Shown here in pieces: positions 26,385-34,612 of a stretch of DNA of 64,000 bases (positions are counted from its first letter, which is position 1; each line of letters opens with the position of its first letter). Source of the stretch: Chryseobacterium aureum (lineage in GTDB: Bacteria > Bacteroidota > Bacteroidia > Flavobacteriales > Weeksellaceae); assembly GCF_003971235.1 (NCBI RefSeq), contig NZ_CP034661.1, forward strand, positions 5,005,755-5,069,754. Reading direction: 5' to 3'. The position numbers were made by a program, and so were the translations under genes. Below the pieces are notes generated by a model. That model was not told the origin of the DNA and did no database searches. It saw nothing but the letters and a program-made list of their open reading frames with translations.

Positions 26385-27236
26385 ATGAAAAAAGTAGCAT
26401 TTATTATCAATCCGTTTTCAGCTAAAAAAAATTATCAGCCGTTTTTAAACGAGCTTAAGAATAAGGTTGAAAATCCACTGTATTACGTTTCTGAATCTAT
26501 TTTAGGAACAGATGAATTTATTAAAGAACACTTTGATGAAGTAGATATTTTTGTAGCCATAGGAGGAGACGGAACCATTTCCACGGTAGCAAAAAATCTT
26601 ATTAATACAGATAAAATTCTGGCTATCTTCCCGGCAGGATCTGGAAACGGGTTTTCTAATGAGACCCGATTCAGCAAAAATCTGGATGAACTTTTAGAAA
26701 AAATAAAAGCCAAAAACTCAAGAAAGATTGACACGTTTACAGTAAACGACAGGCTTTCAATCAATGTTTCCGGAACAGGATTCGATGGCAAAGTAGTGAA
26801 GGAGTTTGAAAAAACAAGCCGTGGATTCAAAAACTATATCAAAGTTTCTCTGAAAACATTCTTCAATTACAAACCTATCAAAGTAAAGTTCTTTGATGAA
26901 GAATACCAGCAGTACAACGGCAGATATCTGATGATGAATATTGCCAATACACGTCAGTTTGGCAACAATGCCTACATTGCACCCAAAGCCAGTAAAAGTG
27001 ACGGTTTGGTGGATATGGTTCTGGTGAAAAAGTTTCCATTGACTTATTCTGCTCTTTTTGCATTCAGAATGTTTACCAAAAGACTGAAAGATGACGACTA
27101 TGTAACGTATCTTCCGGTCTCCGAAATATCATTTAAGGTAAATACTAAAAACTGGCATCTCGATGGTGAATTTAACAAGATCAAATCACCTATTCACGTT
27201 AAAGTACAGCCAGCAAGTTTGAACATTTTGGTTTAG
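26385..27236 (+). CDS. diacylglycerol kinase family lipid kinase
   Basis: This 283-residue cytoplasmic enzyme has the DAGK catalytic fold: an N-terminal INPFSAKK, the nucleotide-binding GGDGT (residues 60-64), and FPAGSGNGFSNE (82-93). C-terminal HLDGE corresponds to the usual (W)DGE motif. It would phosphorylate diacylglycerol or a related lipid such as a sphingoid base, which cannot be told apart here. TTG at 26382 could also start translation, but the ATG is preferred. The stop TAG is followed at once by a short-word repeat. Confidence 0.9.
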   Translation: MKKVAFIINPFSAKKNYQPFLNELKNKVENPLYYVSESILGTDEFIKEHFDEVDIFVAIGGDGTISTVAKNLINTDKILAIFPAGSGNGFSNETRFSKNLDELLEKIKAKNSRKIDTFTVNDRLSINVSGTGFDGKVVKEFEKTSRGFKNYIKVSLKTFFNYKPIKVKFFDEEYQQYNGRYLMMNIANTRQFGNNAYIAPKASKSDGLVDMVLVKKFPLTYSALFAFRMFTKRLKDDDYVTYLPVSEISFKVNTKNWHLDGEFNKIKSPIHVKVQPASLNILV

Positions 27237-27378
27237 AGATATGAGTTACGGGTAAATTTTGTTTCGGGTTTCGAGTTGCTGGTTGTTTTTTGTTCTTGGT
27301 TACCCACAAAATTAAACCCTCAAACACTCCGACTCTCAAACTCAAAATCCCTGCAACCTAGCATCTATCATCTGCTAC
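27237..27378. repeat. short-word intergenic repeat between convergent genes
   Basis: The whole 142-bp gap consists of words CGGGTTTCGAG, GGTTGTTTTTTGTTC, GGTTACCCACAA, CCCTCAAACACTCC and CTCTCAAACTC. The same words in the opposite orientation fill 35366-35569. It abuts the TAG stops of both flanking convergent genes. No hairpin with a T tract is seen. Confidence 0.85.
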
Positions 27379-28659
27379 CTATACCTCCAACTTTTTCTCT
27401 ACATTAGCCGGATGATCAAGACAGTATTGAAGCTGTTCTTTGTCAAGCTGTTTTTCCCAGTTGGCTACTACTACTGTCGCTACAGAATTCCCGATTACAT
27501 TGGTCAGAGCTCTGCATTCACTCATGAACTTATCTATTCCAAGAATTAAAGTCATTCCGGCAATCGGAATTTCAGGAACTACTGCCAGTGTTGCTGCTAA
27601 GGTAACAAATCCCGCACCTGTAACTCCTGCTGCGCCTTTTGAGCTTAACATAGCCACCAAAAGAAGCATCAGCTGTTTCTCAATCGGAAGATGAATATTT
27701 AAAGCTTGCGCAATAAAAAGAGAAGCGAGTGTCATATAAATATTGGTTCCGTCGAGATTAAAAGAATATCCGGTAGGCACCACAAGTCCTACAATTGCCC
27801 GTGAACAGCCTGCTTTTTCAAGCTTTTCCATAATTCCCGGAAGGGCAGACTCCGATGAGCTTGTTCCCAAAACAAGAAGAAGTTCTTCTTTAAGGTAAAA
27901 AAGAAGTTTGAAAATATTAAATCCATTATACCATGCTACAGCTCCCAACACCAAAACCACGAAAAGGATAGAGGTAATATAGAATGTTCCTACCAGAAAT
28001 ATAAGATTCAGGACAGAATGAAGTCCATATTTTCCGATGGTGAATGCCATAGCTCCGAAAGCTCCGATTGGGGCGAGTTTCATGAGCATATGAACAATTT
28101 TGAATACCGGAGTTGATAAATCTTGCAGAAAATCAGTGACTTTCTGACTCTTTTCCTTTGTTAAAACCAAAGCAACTCCCATTAAAATGGCGACCAGAAG
28201 GACCTGAAGAATATTTTCACCGACCAAAGGACTGAATAAAGTCTCCGGAATGATATTCATAATAAAGCCTGTAAGCGTTGATTCATGAGCTTTTGCCTGA
28301 TATTGTGAAACATCACCTGAAAGAGTAGAGGGATCAATGTTTAATCCGTGGCCTGGCTGTAAGATATTCCCTACCAATAGTCCAATAATAAGAGCAAGCG
28401 TTGAAAAGGTGAAAAAATAGATCATTGCTTTGACGGCAATTCTTCCTACTTTCTTCAAATCGGTCATATGAGCGATCCCTAAAGTAAGGGTAATGAAAAT
28501 GACCGGTGCAATAATCATTTTTACCAATTTGATGAATCCATCTCCTAAAGGTTTCATCTTTTCCCCCAATTCAGGATAAAATTTTCCCAGAAGAATACCG
28601 GCAACGATAGCTATAATCACCTGGAAATAAAGCTGATTGTATATTTTTTTTGCTTTCAA
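27379..28659 (-). CDS. dicarboxylate/amino acid:cation symporter (DctA/GltP type)
   Basis: This 426-residue inner-membrane protein belongs to the DAACS family, which takes up C4-dicarboxylates or glutamate/aspartate with protons or sodium. It has about eight hydrophobic segments. The re-entrant serine-rich loop GTSSSESALPGIMEKL and the transport motif PTGYSFNLDGTNIYMTLA are clear. The start MKAKKIYNQLYFQVI is typical. Substrate choice cannot be set from sequence alone. It is monocistronic, with its 3' end meeting the repeat at 27237. Confidence 0.93.
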   Translation of the reverse strand: MKAKKIYNQLYFQVIIAIVAGILLGKFYPELGEKMKPLGDGFIKLVKMIIAPVIFITLTLGIAHMTDLKKVGRIAVKAMIYFFTFSTLALIIGLLVGNILQPGHGLNIDPSTLSGDVSQYQAKAHESTLTGFIMNIIPETLFSPLVGENILQVLLVAILMGVALVLTKEKSQKVTDFLQDLSTPVFKIVHMLMKLAPIGAFGAMAFTIGKYGLHSVLNLIFLVGTFYITSILFVVLVLGAVAWYNGFNIFKLLFYLKEELLLVLGTSSSESALPGIMEKLEKAGCSRAIVGLVVPTGYSFNLDGTNIYMTLASLFIAQALNIHLPIEKQLMLLLVAMLSSKGAAGVTGAGFVTLAATLAVVPEIPIAGMTLILGIDKFMSECRALTNVIGNSVATVVVANWEKQLDKEQLQYCLDHPANVEKKLEV

Positions 28660-28696
28660 AGAACAGTCGTTTTGTTTTTTTACGAGCGAAAATTAA

Positions 28697-28740
28697 GAAA
28701 ATTTATCTGAAAACATGACTAAAGTCATTGAAAAGTCTCT
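28697..28740. repeat. left direct repeat flanking the toxin-immunity pair
   Basis: Starts GAAAATTTATCTGAAAACAT and contains TCATTGAAAAG. A second imperfect copy at 31527-31572 has the same internal spacing; I count 32 of 39 matching bases. The repeats are about 2.8 kb apart and enclose the toxin and immunity genes. Confidence 0.7.
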
Positions 28741-28881
28741 GTAGAGATACTTAATATAAACTCATCTAAATGCTATAAATGGGAAAATTTGAAGAAAAAT
28801 ATCATTACTCAGGTTTTCACTAACCTCCTAAAAAGAATAGAAGGAAATTTTAACACGTCAAGTTTTGTCGCTGTTCCCATT

Positions 28882-28889
28882 TACATTTG
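28882..28889 (+). promoter_or_regulatory. -7 box of the ADP-ribosyltransferase toxin gene
   Basis: TACATTTG lies 45 nt before the ATG at 28935. The nearest TTTG upstream is only 14 nt away, short for a -33 box. Confidence 0.5.
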
Positions 28890-28934
28890 GTTTTAGAAAC
28901 GTTTCAGAAAAAGAAATACACAAAACACAATTTT

Positions 28935-30995
28935 ATGGAAAATATTTTAGACGATCTTAATGATTTTGACGAAGAAAGTAAAAAAATGCTTCGAGGAAGT
29001 CGCATCATACAATTCGAAGAACTAAGAAAAGGAATTTATGGAAATGATAAAGAGCATTTTGAAGACATAAAAACCAATAAAACATTTGATGAAATCTCTA
29101 ATGAATATGCAGAAAGCACGCCTTTTGGGAAAAAGAGTACTTTTTATAAACCTACTACTGAAGATTATGATGCTTTATCCAAGGGTTTTTACACAGGTGG
29201 GATTAATTATGAACTTCTTGCAAAAGATTTAAAAGAAAAACTAGGACTGATAAACAACTTTTTATTTGAGCCGGAAAAATATTTATTAGAAGATAAGACA
29301 ATTTATTCGGGTTCATCTTCATTTGGTACTCCTGTATTGAGCAGTATTAAAAATAACAAACCTTTTCTATATAAAAAGAATGATAAAGAAGTCCAGGCTA
29401 TTTTTGATGTATCCAAACTGAATACCAGAAAGAACTTACTGAGTAATTCTTACAATTTTGGAATTTATCTTGACAATGATAAAGTAACCTATAATCTCAA
29501 CTTTATTTATAAAGACGGAGAAGATAAGAAGTTTTCCAATACACAAACAGATGCAACAGAAGATCCTTACGATTTCAAATTGAATGATGAATATATTGCA
29601 ATAAAACTTTACACAGGGAACGCAGAAACTTTTATTGAATTTTTACGAATTATAAAAGGTAATTCACAAGCTGAGCAAATGAAAAATGATATTATAAAAT
29701 ATTATAAACGTTTTTTTGCAACGGCTAAAAGCAATCCTGATATCATAGATGCTTTGTATGAAAATATCCCTGATTTTGTTTTGGAAGTTCTTACAGATGA
29801 AATGCTTTGGAAGGATTTTGTTTCTCTTTCTGAAAAGGCTATTGATACAATTGGTACTAATGAAAACATTTCAACTATTAATCTGTTAAAAGGGGTGAAA
29901 AATGCAAATTGGTGGTATAATCAAATCAATAAAAACCCTGAGACTGTTCGCCAGGTATTTGAAAAATTCAACAATAAGTATATTGAAGAATTAATTACGG
30001 CTTTTTCAAGAATTGGTCTGAAAAACTGGACGAATAAAGAGCTTGAACAGGCATGGAAATTTGATATTGATTATGAGGAATATAAACCTTCTAATGAAGC
30101 TAATGATCCATTTATAAGATATACAGGATTTGCTTATTATTTAGAAAAAGAAAAAAAATATAGATTAGGTACTGCGTTATTTGCTCATGATCAGGATTCT
30201 TTTCCAATGTATTATGGTGAGAAGGAAATTGGAAATAAGATTGAAAGTCCTTTCAGTCCTATGAAAATTATAGTTGAGGAGGGTAAAGAACTGTATATTC
30301 CTTGTTTTGTTGCTGAATATTTTACTAATAAAAAAATAGACGAAGAATTTTGGATAATTCTGAATAATATTGCGACAGGGTTATTACCCGAGTTTGGAGC
30401 AGGAATTGCAAGAGGTGTGGCTATTTTATCAAGAATTTTAAGTGGCAGGAAAATAAAAACTGTTGAAGAGCTTATAGTGTTTTTAGGAAAAGTAGACCAA
30501 AATGTAATGGCAGAAGATTTAGAGAAAGTAGGAATACAAGCACTCTTCAGAGGAACAACAAGAAGTATAAATGGAGAACTCTTTGCAGGTAATAGTAATT
30601 CAGTAGAATATGGGGCTTCAACTTCAACAGATCCAATAAGAGCTGTTATATTTGGTATAGAATCCTCATCTAAACCCGGAACAAAAGGTGTTTTGCAAAT
30701 TTATGTTCCTAAAGATTTAAAAGGCTTAAATTTACAAGCTACTAACTATCGAGTTAGTAAAGAATTAGAAGTTATAGTTAATACTTCACCAGAAAAATTA
30801 TCTAATTTCGCTGTAAAGGAGATTCCCATAGAGGAGGCAAGAAAATTAGTTAATGAATTATATGGAATTGATATTCCTAAAACAATTACAAATAACTCTA
30901 TTCCTGGCAGTAATATGCTATTAGAAGAGACTAAAAAATTAACACCTAAAGAAGCACAAGAATTCTATAAAAAGATTATTAAATTTAAAAAATAA
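28935..30995 (+). CDS. putative polymorphic toxin with C-terminal ADP-ribosyltransferase domain
   Basis: The frame opens at 28887, but MENILDDLNDFDEE at 28935 is the likely start (686 residues). There is no signal peptide. Residues 1-470 are an unrecognised, acidic, soluble region. A hydrophobic Gly/Ala segment (about 472-502) precedes the C-terminal module. The last 150 residues read like an ADP-ribosyltransferase: Arg539 (ALFRGTTRS), Ser562-Thr-Ser (GASTSTDPIRAVIFG), and the bi-glutamate Glu610-x-Glu612 (SKELEVIV). This is the R-S-ExE pattern of cholera-toxin-type, usually arginine-modifying enzymes. A small AT-rich gene follows 5 nt later. The layout suggests an interbacterial effector; the delivery system is not in the window. 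Confidence 0.72.
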   Translation: MENILDDLNDFDEESKKMLRGSRIIQFEELRKGIYGNDKEHFEDIKTNKTFDEISNEYAESTPFGKKSTFYKPTTEDYDALSKGFYTGGINYELLAKDLKEKLGLINNFLFEPEKYLLEDKTIYSGSSSFGTPVLSSIKNNKPFLYKKNDKEVQAIFDVSKLNTRKNLLSNSYNFGIYLDNDKVTYNLNFIYKDGEDKKFSNTQTDATEDPYDFKLNDEYIAIKLYTGNAETFIEFLRIIKGNSQAEQMKNDIIKYYKRFFATAKSNPDIIDALYENIPDFVLEVLTDEMLWKDFVSLSEKAIDTIGTNENISTINLLKGVKNANWWYNQINKNPETVRQVFEKFNNKYIEELITAFSRIGLKNWTNKELEQAWKFDIDYEEYKPSNEANDPFIRYTGFAYYLEKEKKYRLGTALFAHDQDSFPMYYGEKEIGNKIESPFSPMKIIVEEGKELYIPCFVAEYFTNKKIDEEFWIILNNIATGLLPEFGAGIARGVAILSRILSGRKIKTVEELIVFLGKVDQNVMAEDLEKVGIQALFRGTTRSINGELFAGNSNSVEYGASTSTDPIRAVIFGIESSSKPGTKGVLQIYVPKDLKGLNLQATNYRVSKELEVIVNTSPEKLSNFAVKEIPIEEARKLVNELYGIDIPKTITNNSIPGSNMLLEETKKLTPKEAQEFYKKIIKFKK

Positions 30996-31000
30996 GATTT

Positions 31001-31477
31001 ATGAATATATTAACTAATGAAGTATTTGAAAAGCTAAATGAAAAAAAGTTAGTTTTTAATCCTTTTCTATTTTCGCACAGAGCACATTCAGAATCAGATA
31101 TTAAATATTATGATTTACCTACAATAAATAAAGAAAAACAACTATATTTAGATAATAATAGTAGTGATTTTGATTTTGTTATTGGGACAAAATTTAATAT
31201 AATTTTTAGAAGAACGGATGTCAAAGGTTATCAAAAAATTGATGCAGAATTAGATTTTGTTTCTTTAAAAAAAGGAGACAATATTGGTGTTATTCCAAAG
31301 GGATATGGTGGTATTGTTCGTTTAACATTCAAAGATAAAGTTCCTGAAATAACCAAATTATTAGTTCAAAACGAAAATGAAAAATATGATGATTCAAAAA
31401 ATGATGTAATTTATTTTACAACTCAAGAAATAATTGATGAAATCTTAGAAGAATTAGAAAAAGCAGAAAATGTTTAA
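31001..31477 (+). CDS. candidate immunity protein for the ADP-ribosyltransferase toxin
   Basis: This 158-residue soluble, acidic protein (MNILTNEVFEKLNEKKLVFN) starts 5 nt after the toxin stop. I recognise no family. It is far more AT-rich than its neighbours: three 60-base lines sampled by hand average about 23% GC, against 40% in a sampled line of the epimerase gene at 33601. Mixed beta/alpha character and a C-terminal helix (TTQEIIDEILEELEKAENV) are apparent. Size, spacing and composition fit an immunity gene, or less likely an ADP-ribosylhydrolase, though no hydrolase motif is visible. Function is inferred from position. Confidence 0.6.
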   Translation: MNILTNEVFEKLNEKKLVFNPFLFSHRAHSESDIKYYDLPTINKEKQLYLDNNSSDFDFVIGTKFNIIFRRTDVKGYQKIDAELDFVSLKKGDNIGVIPKGYGGIVRLTFKDKVPEITKLLVQNENEKYDDSKNDVIYFTTQEIIDEILEELEKAENV

Positions 31478-31526
31478 AAGTACAAACCGCTCAGAAATGA
31501 ATGTTTTTTTACTAAATAAATCACCT

Positions 31527-31572
31527 GAAAATTTATCTAAAAACATGTTGACACTCACTGAAAAGAACCTCT
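31527..31572. repeat. right direct repeat flanking the toxin-immunity pair
   Basis: Starts GAAAATTTATCTAAAAACAT and contains TCACTGAAAAG. It matches 28697-28740 in the same orientation. Confidence 0.7.
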
Positions 31573-31592
31573 AACATGGCTATGTATAAAAA

Positions 31593-31644
31593 CTCCGGCT
31601 TGATTCTTAAAAAGGCTTTTGCCTTTTTAAGAATCAAGCCGGAG
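31593..31644. terminator. perfect 24-bp palindrome with TTTT loop, probable bidirectional terminator
   Basis: CTCCGGCTTGATTCTT followed by AAAAAGGC pairs without mismatch to its complement after a TTTT loop. The inner AAAAAGGC/GCCTTTTT works as an intrinsic terminator on both strands, between the convergent immunity gene and ggt. The GC-rich outer 16 bp are more than a terminator needs. Confidence 0.75.
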
Positions 31645-31671
31645 CTGTATACGATCTGGTGAAGCAGTTAA

Positions 31672-33360
31672 TTATTCCACTGCAACAGAATCATCCCCAC
31701 GCCCATCAGCAACAGCATGGATATTTCCTTTATCATCAAGAACAATCATTTCAGTTTTACCGATATATTTTGTTTTTTCAATCACGTAATTTTTACTTTT
31801 CAGTTCAGAAATAGTGCTTTCCGGGAAATTATTTTCCACGGTAATGGTTTCAGGCAGCCATTGGTGGTGGAACTTTGGCGCATTGACGGAAATGTTGGCA
31901 TTCAGTTTAAAATCTACCACATTTACGATGGATTGGTACACTGAGGTTGGGATTGTAGTTCCTCCCGGCGTTCCCACAACCATAAAAGGTTTTCCGTTTT
32001 TGAGAATAATGGTTGGAGTCATAGAAGAAAGCATTCTCTTATTCGGCTGTATGGAATTGGCTTCTCCGCCCACTGCCCCGAACATATTGGGTACACCGGG
32101 TTTTATAGAGAAATCATCCATTTCATTATTTAAAAAGAATCCCGCTCCTGATACAAGCACTTTGCTGCCGTAATATCCGTTAAGAGTGGTGGTTACAGAA
32201 GCCGCATTTCCATCCTTATCCAATACGGAAATATGAGTCGTCTGCATAGATTCTTTAGGCTGCTCTATAATTTTTCCCACTTCTGCACTTGGAGTAGCTT
32301 TATCAAAGCTGAAGCTTTTCCATCTTCCCTTCAGATAGTCGTCAGAAATCAGGTAAGTGGTTTTATCCTGAATAAAATCCGGATCACCCATGTATTCTGC
32401 TCTGTCTGCATAGGCTCTTCTTTCTGCTTCCGTCATGATCTGAACAGCCTTTGTAGAATTTTGCTGGTACTTTTCAAGATTTTCAAAGCTGGCCATTCTT
32501 AGCATCTGGGCAAGAAGAACACCTCCGCTTGAAGGTAGTGGCATGGTTACCACATCGTTTCCTTTATAGTCAAATTCAAGGGCTTTTCTTTCGGCCACTT
32601 TATAATTTTTAAGATCTTCAAGGGTGATAATTCCATTGCCTCTTTTCATTTCTGCAACAAGAAGATCAGCTGTTTTTCCTTCATAGAAACCTTTAGCACC
32701 TAGTTTTTGGATTAGTTTCAAAGTCTCGGCTAAGTCTTTTTGAACCAGTAAATCTCCAGCTTTCCATGGAGTATCTTTTACAAAGAGAATAGAAGATTTA
32801 TTATGCTTCTGGAATTTTTCCCTCTGGCTGTTCAGCATATCTGCTTCCTTGTCTGTGATGGCAAATCCTTTTTCAGCAAGGTCAATAGCAGGCTGGATAA
32901 TTTTTTCCATAGGAAGTTTACAGTATTTCAGAGTCGCAAAAAATCCGGCAACACTTCCCGGAATTCCTACCGCCAGTCTTCCGTTTTGAGACAGGTCAGT
33001 GTCAGCTTTTCCTTTTTTATCAATGTACATATCTCTGGAAGCCTTTTTCGGTGCAGTTTCCCGGTAATCCAAGGTGAATTTTTCTCCATTACTTTTTACC
33101 CCCACCAAAAAACCGCCTCCTCCTATGTTTCCTGCCTGAGGATAAACTACAGCAAGAGCGTATTGAGTAGCGGTAACTGCGTCATAGGCATTGCCGCCCA
33201 TCTTTAAGATTTTAGCTCCCGCCTCACTGGCTAATGGATGTGCAGAGACCACGACTCCTTTATTCTTTACCTGTACCTCTTTGATAATATTGATATCTGT
33301 GAACTGAGCCCAGCTAAGCTGAGCTGCCAACAGCATCGAAGCAATTAAAATCTTCTTCAT
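31672..33360 (-). CDS. ggt: gamma-glutamyltransferase
   Basis: Ggt cleaves and transfers gamma-glutamyl groups from glutathione in the periplasm. The frame is open from 33444, but MKKILIASMLLAAQLSWAQ is a signal peptide, so the ATG at 33358-33360 gives 562 residues. The proenzyme self-cleaves before the nucleophile Thr375 in QTTHISVLDKDGNAASVTTT, leaving a small subunit of about 188 residues. NIGGGGFLVG and the GSKV region match the family, as does the segment MSSMTPTII found as MLSSMTPTIILKNG. It is monocistronic. Confidence 0.95.
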   Translation of the reverse strand: MKKILIASMLLAAQLSWAQFTDINIIKEVQVKNKGVVVSAHPLASEAGAKILKMGGNAYDAVTATQYALAVVYPQAGNIGGGGFLVGVKSNGEKFTLDYRETAPKKASRDMYIDKKGKADTDLSQNGRLAVGIPGSVAGFFATLKYCKLPMEKIIQPAIDLAEKGFAITDKEADMLNSQREKFQKHNKSSILFVKDTPWKAGDLLVQKDLAETLKLIQKLGAKGFYEGKTADLLVAEMKRGNGIITLEDLKNYKVAERKALEFDYKGNDVVTMPLPSSGGVLLAQMLRMASFENLEKYQQNSTKAVQIMTEAERRAYADRAEYMGDPDFIQDKTTYLISDDYLKGRWKSFSFDKATPSAEVGKIIEQPKESMQTTHISVLDKDGNAASVTTTLNGYYGSKVLVSGAGFFLNNEMDDFSIKPGVPNMFGAVGGEANSIQPNKRMLSSMTPTIILKNGKPFMVVGTPGGTTIPTSVYQSIVNVVDFKLNANISVNAPKFHHQWLPETITVENNFPESTISELKSKNYVIEKTKYIGKTEMIVLDDKGNIHAVADGRGDDSVAVE

Positions 33361-33380
33361 ATGATTGTTTTTCTTTAAAA

Positions 33381-33388
33381 CAAAATTA
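33381..33388 (-). promoter_or_regulatory. -7 box of ggt
   Basis: Minus-strand TAATTTTG lies 20 nt upstream of the ggt ATG at 33360, which supports that start over the longer frame. Confidence 0.55.
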
Positions 33389-33530
33389 TTGAATTTTAAG
33401 TTAATCACAACCTGATGATCAATGCATTTGTTTTTTTCTTTCATTGGGATGATATGATTGAAAATAGATGTAGTTTATCAGGGCGATATTTTTAAATACA
33501 CCTTTTTTATTATGGTTGGCATGTTTTTTT

Positions 33531-33538
33531 TACTTTTG
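33531..33538 (+). promoter_or_regulatory. -7 box of the epimerase/threonine dehydrogenase gene
   Basis: TACTTTTG lies 24 nt before the ATG at 33563 and inside the longer open frame, so the longer start is unlikely. Confidence 0.55.
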
Positions 33539-33562
33539 TACAATTCTAAAAAAATCTTAAAA

Positions 33563-34528
33563 ATGGAATCCTATACGGAAAGAATACTGATTACCGGTGC
33601 CTTGGGACAAATTGGTACCGAACTTACAAACAGACTTGTTGAAATTCACGGAGCAGAAAACGTGGTGGCTTCAGGATTAGACAGATGGCAGGAAGGAATT
33701 ACCTCTGCCGGGTACTATGAAAGAATGGATGTTACCAATACTCAATTGGTAAGACAGGTGATTAAGGATTATGATATTACCACAGTATATCACCTTGCTT
33801 CACTATTGTCAGGAACATCAGAAAAGCAGCCAATTTTTGCATGGAAACTGAATCTTGAACCATTGCTTCATTTTTGTGAAATGGCAAAAGAAGGACTTCT
33901 TAAAAAGATCTTCTGGCCAAGTTCTATTGCTGTATTCGGAAAAGGAATTCCAAAGCATGACGTAGGGCAGGATGTGGTATTGAACCCCACTACTGTTTAT
34001 GGGATTTCTAAAATGGCAGGGGAGAAGTGGTGCGAATACTATTTCGACAAATATGGAGTAGATGTAAGAAGTATCAGATATCCCGGATTGATCTCCTGGA
34101 AAACTCCGGCTGGAGGTGGAACTACAGATTACGCTGTTGAGATTTTCTACAAAGCTATTGAAGAGGGGAAGTATACAAGTTTTATTTCCGAAAACACAGG
34201 AATGCCGATGTTGTATATGGATGATGCCATCAATGCAACCTTAAAATTAATGGAAGCGCCGAAAGAAAGTTTAACGGTCCGTTCTTCTTATAATTTAGGT
34301 GGAATGTCATTTACTCCAAAAGAATTGTCAGATGAAATCAAGAAAGAAATTCCGGATTTTACGATTGATTATAACCCAGATTTCAGACAGGCAATTGCAG
34401 ACTCATGGCCAGCTTCCATTGATGATTCTGTAGCGAAAAAAGACTGGGGACTGACGTACGATTTCGGAATTTCTGAAATGACAAAAGATATGATTAAGAA
34501 TCTGAAAGTAAAATTAGGTAAGAATTAA
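33563..34528 (+). CDS. NAD-dependent epimerase-family L-threonine 3-dehydrogenase
   Basis: This extended short-chain dehydrogenase of 321 residues begins MESYTERILITGALGQIG. The NAD-binding GALGQIG is at 12-18 and the catalytic Tyr146-x-x-x-Lys150 is in YGISKMAGEKW, with SSIAVFG before it. RYPGLISWKTPAGGGTTDYAVEIFY closely resembles the epimerase-like L-threonine 3-dehydrogenase known from Flavobacterium, which makes 2-amino-3-ketobutyrate. UDP-sugar epimerase activity cannot be fully excluded. The frame extends upstream to 33458, but the -7 box at 33531 excludes it. Confidence 0.88.
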   Translation: MESYTERILITGALGQIGTELTNRLVEIHGAENVVASGLDRWQEGITSAGYYERMDVTNTQLVRQVIKDYDITTVYHLASLLSGTSEKQPIFAWKLNLEPLLHFCEMAKEGLLKKIFWPSSIAVFGKGIPKHDVGQDVVLNPTTVYGISKMAGEKWCEYYFDKYGVDVRSIRYPGLISWKTPAGGGTTDYAVEIFYKAIEEGKYTSFISENTGMPMLYMDDAINATLKLMEAPKESLTVRSSYNLGGMSFTPKELSDEIKKEIPDFTIDYNPDFRQAIADSWPASIDDSVAKKDWGLTYDFGISEMTKDMIKNLKVKLGKN

Positions 34529-34612
34529 TAATGTAAAGTAATACTTTAATTATAATTGTTTTTAACATCTGATTTTTAATATTTTAAAGAATTTATATAA
34601 ATTTTAATTTAA

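Noticed and set aside
28935..30995. Type IX secretion substrate
   Set aside because: No signal peptide at the N-terminus and no recognisable C-terminal sorting domain; the C-terminus is the ART-like module and a charged tail.
31593..31644. Inverted-repeat end of an insertion sequence
   Set aside because: There is no transposase and no second copy around the module; the arms face each other across 4 nt as in a terminator.
33458..33562. A 35-residue N-terminal extension with a membrane helix on the epimerase/threonine dehydrogenase
   Set aside because: The -7 box at 33531 lies inside it and the cytosolic fold starts normally at MESYTERILITG.
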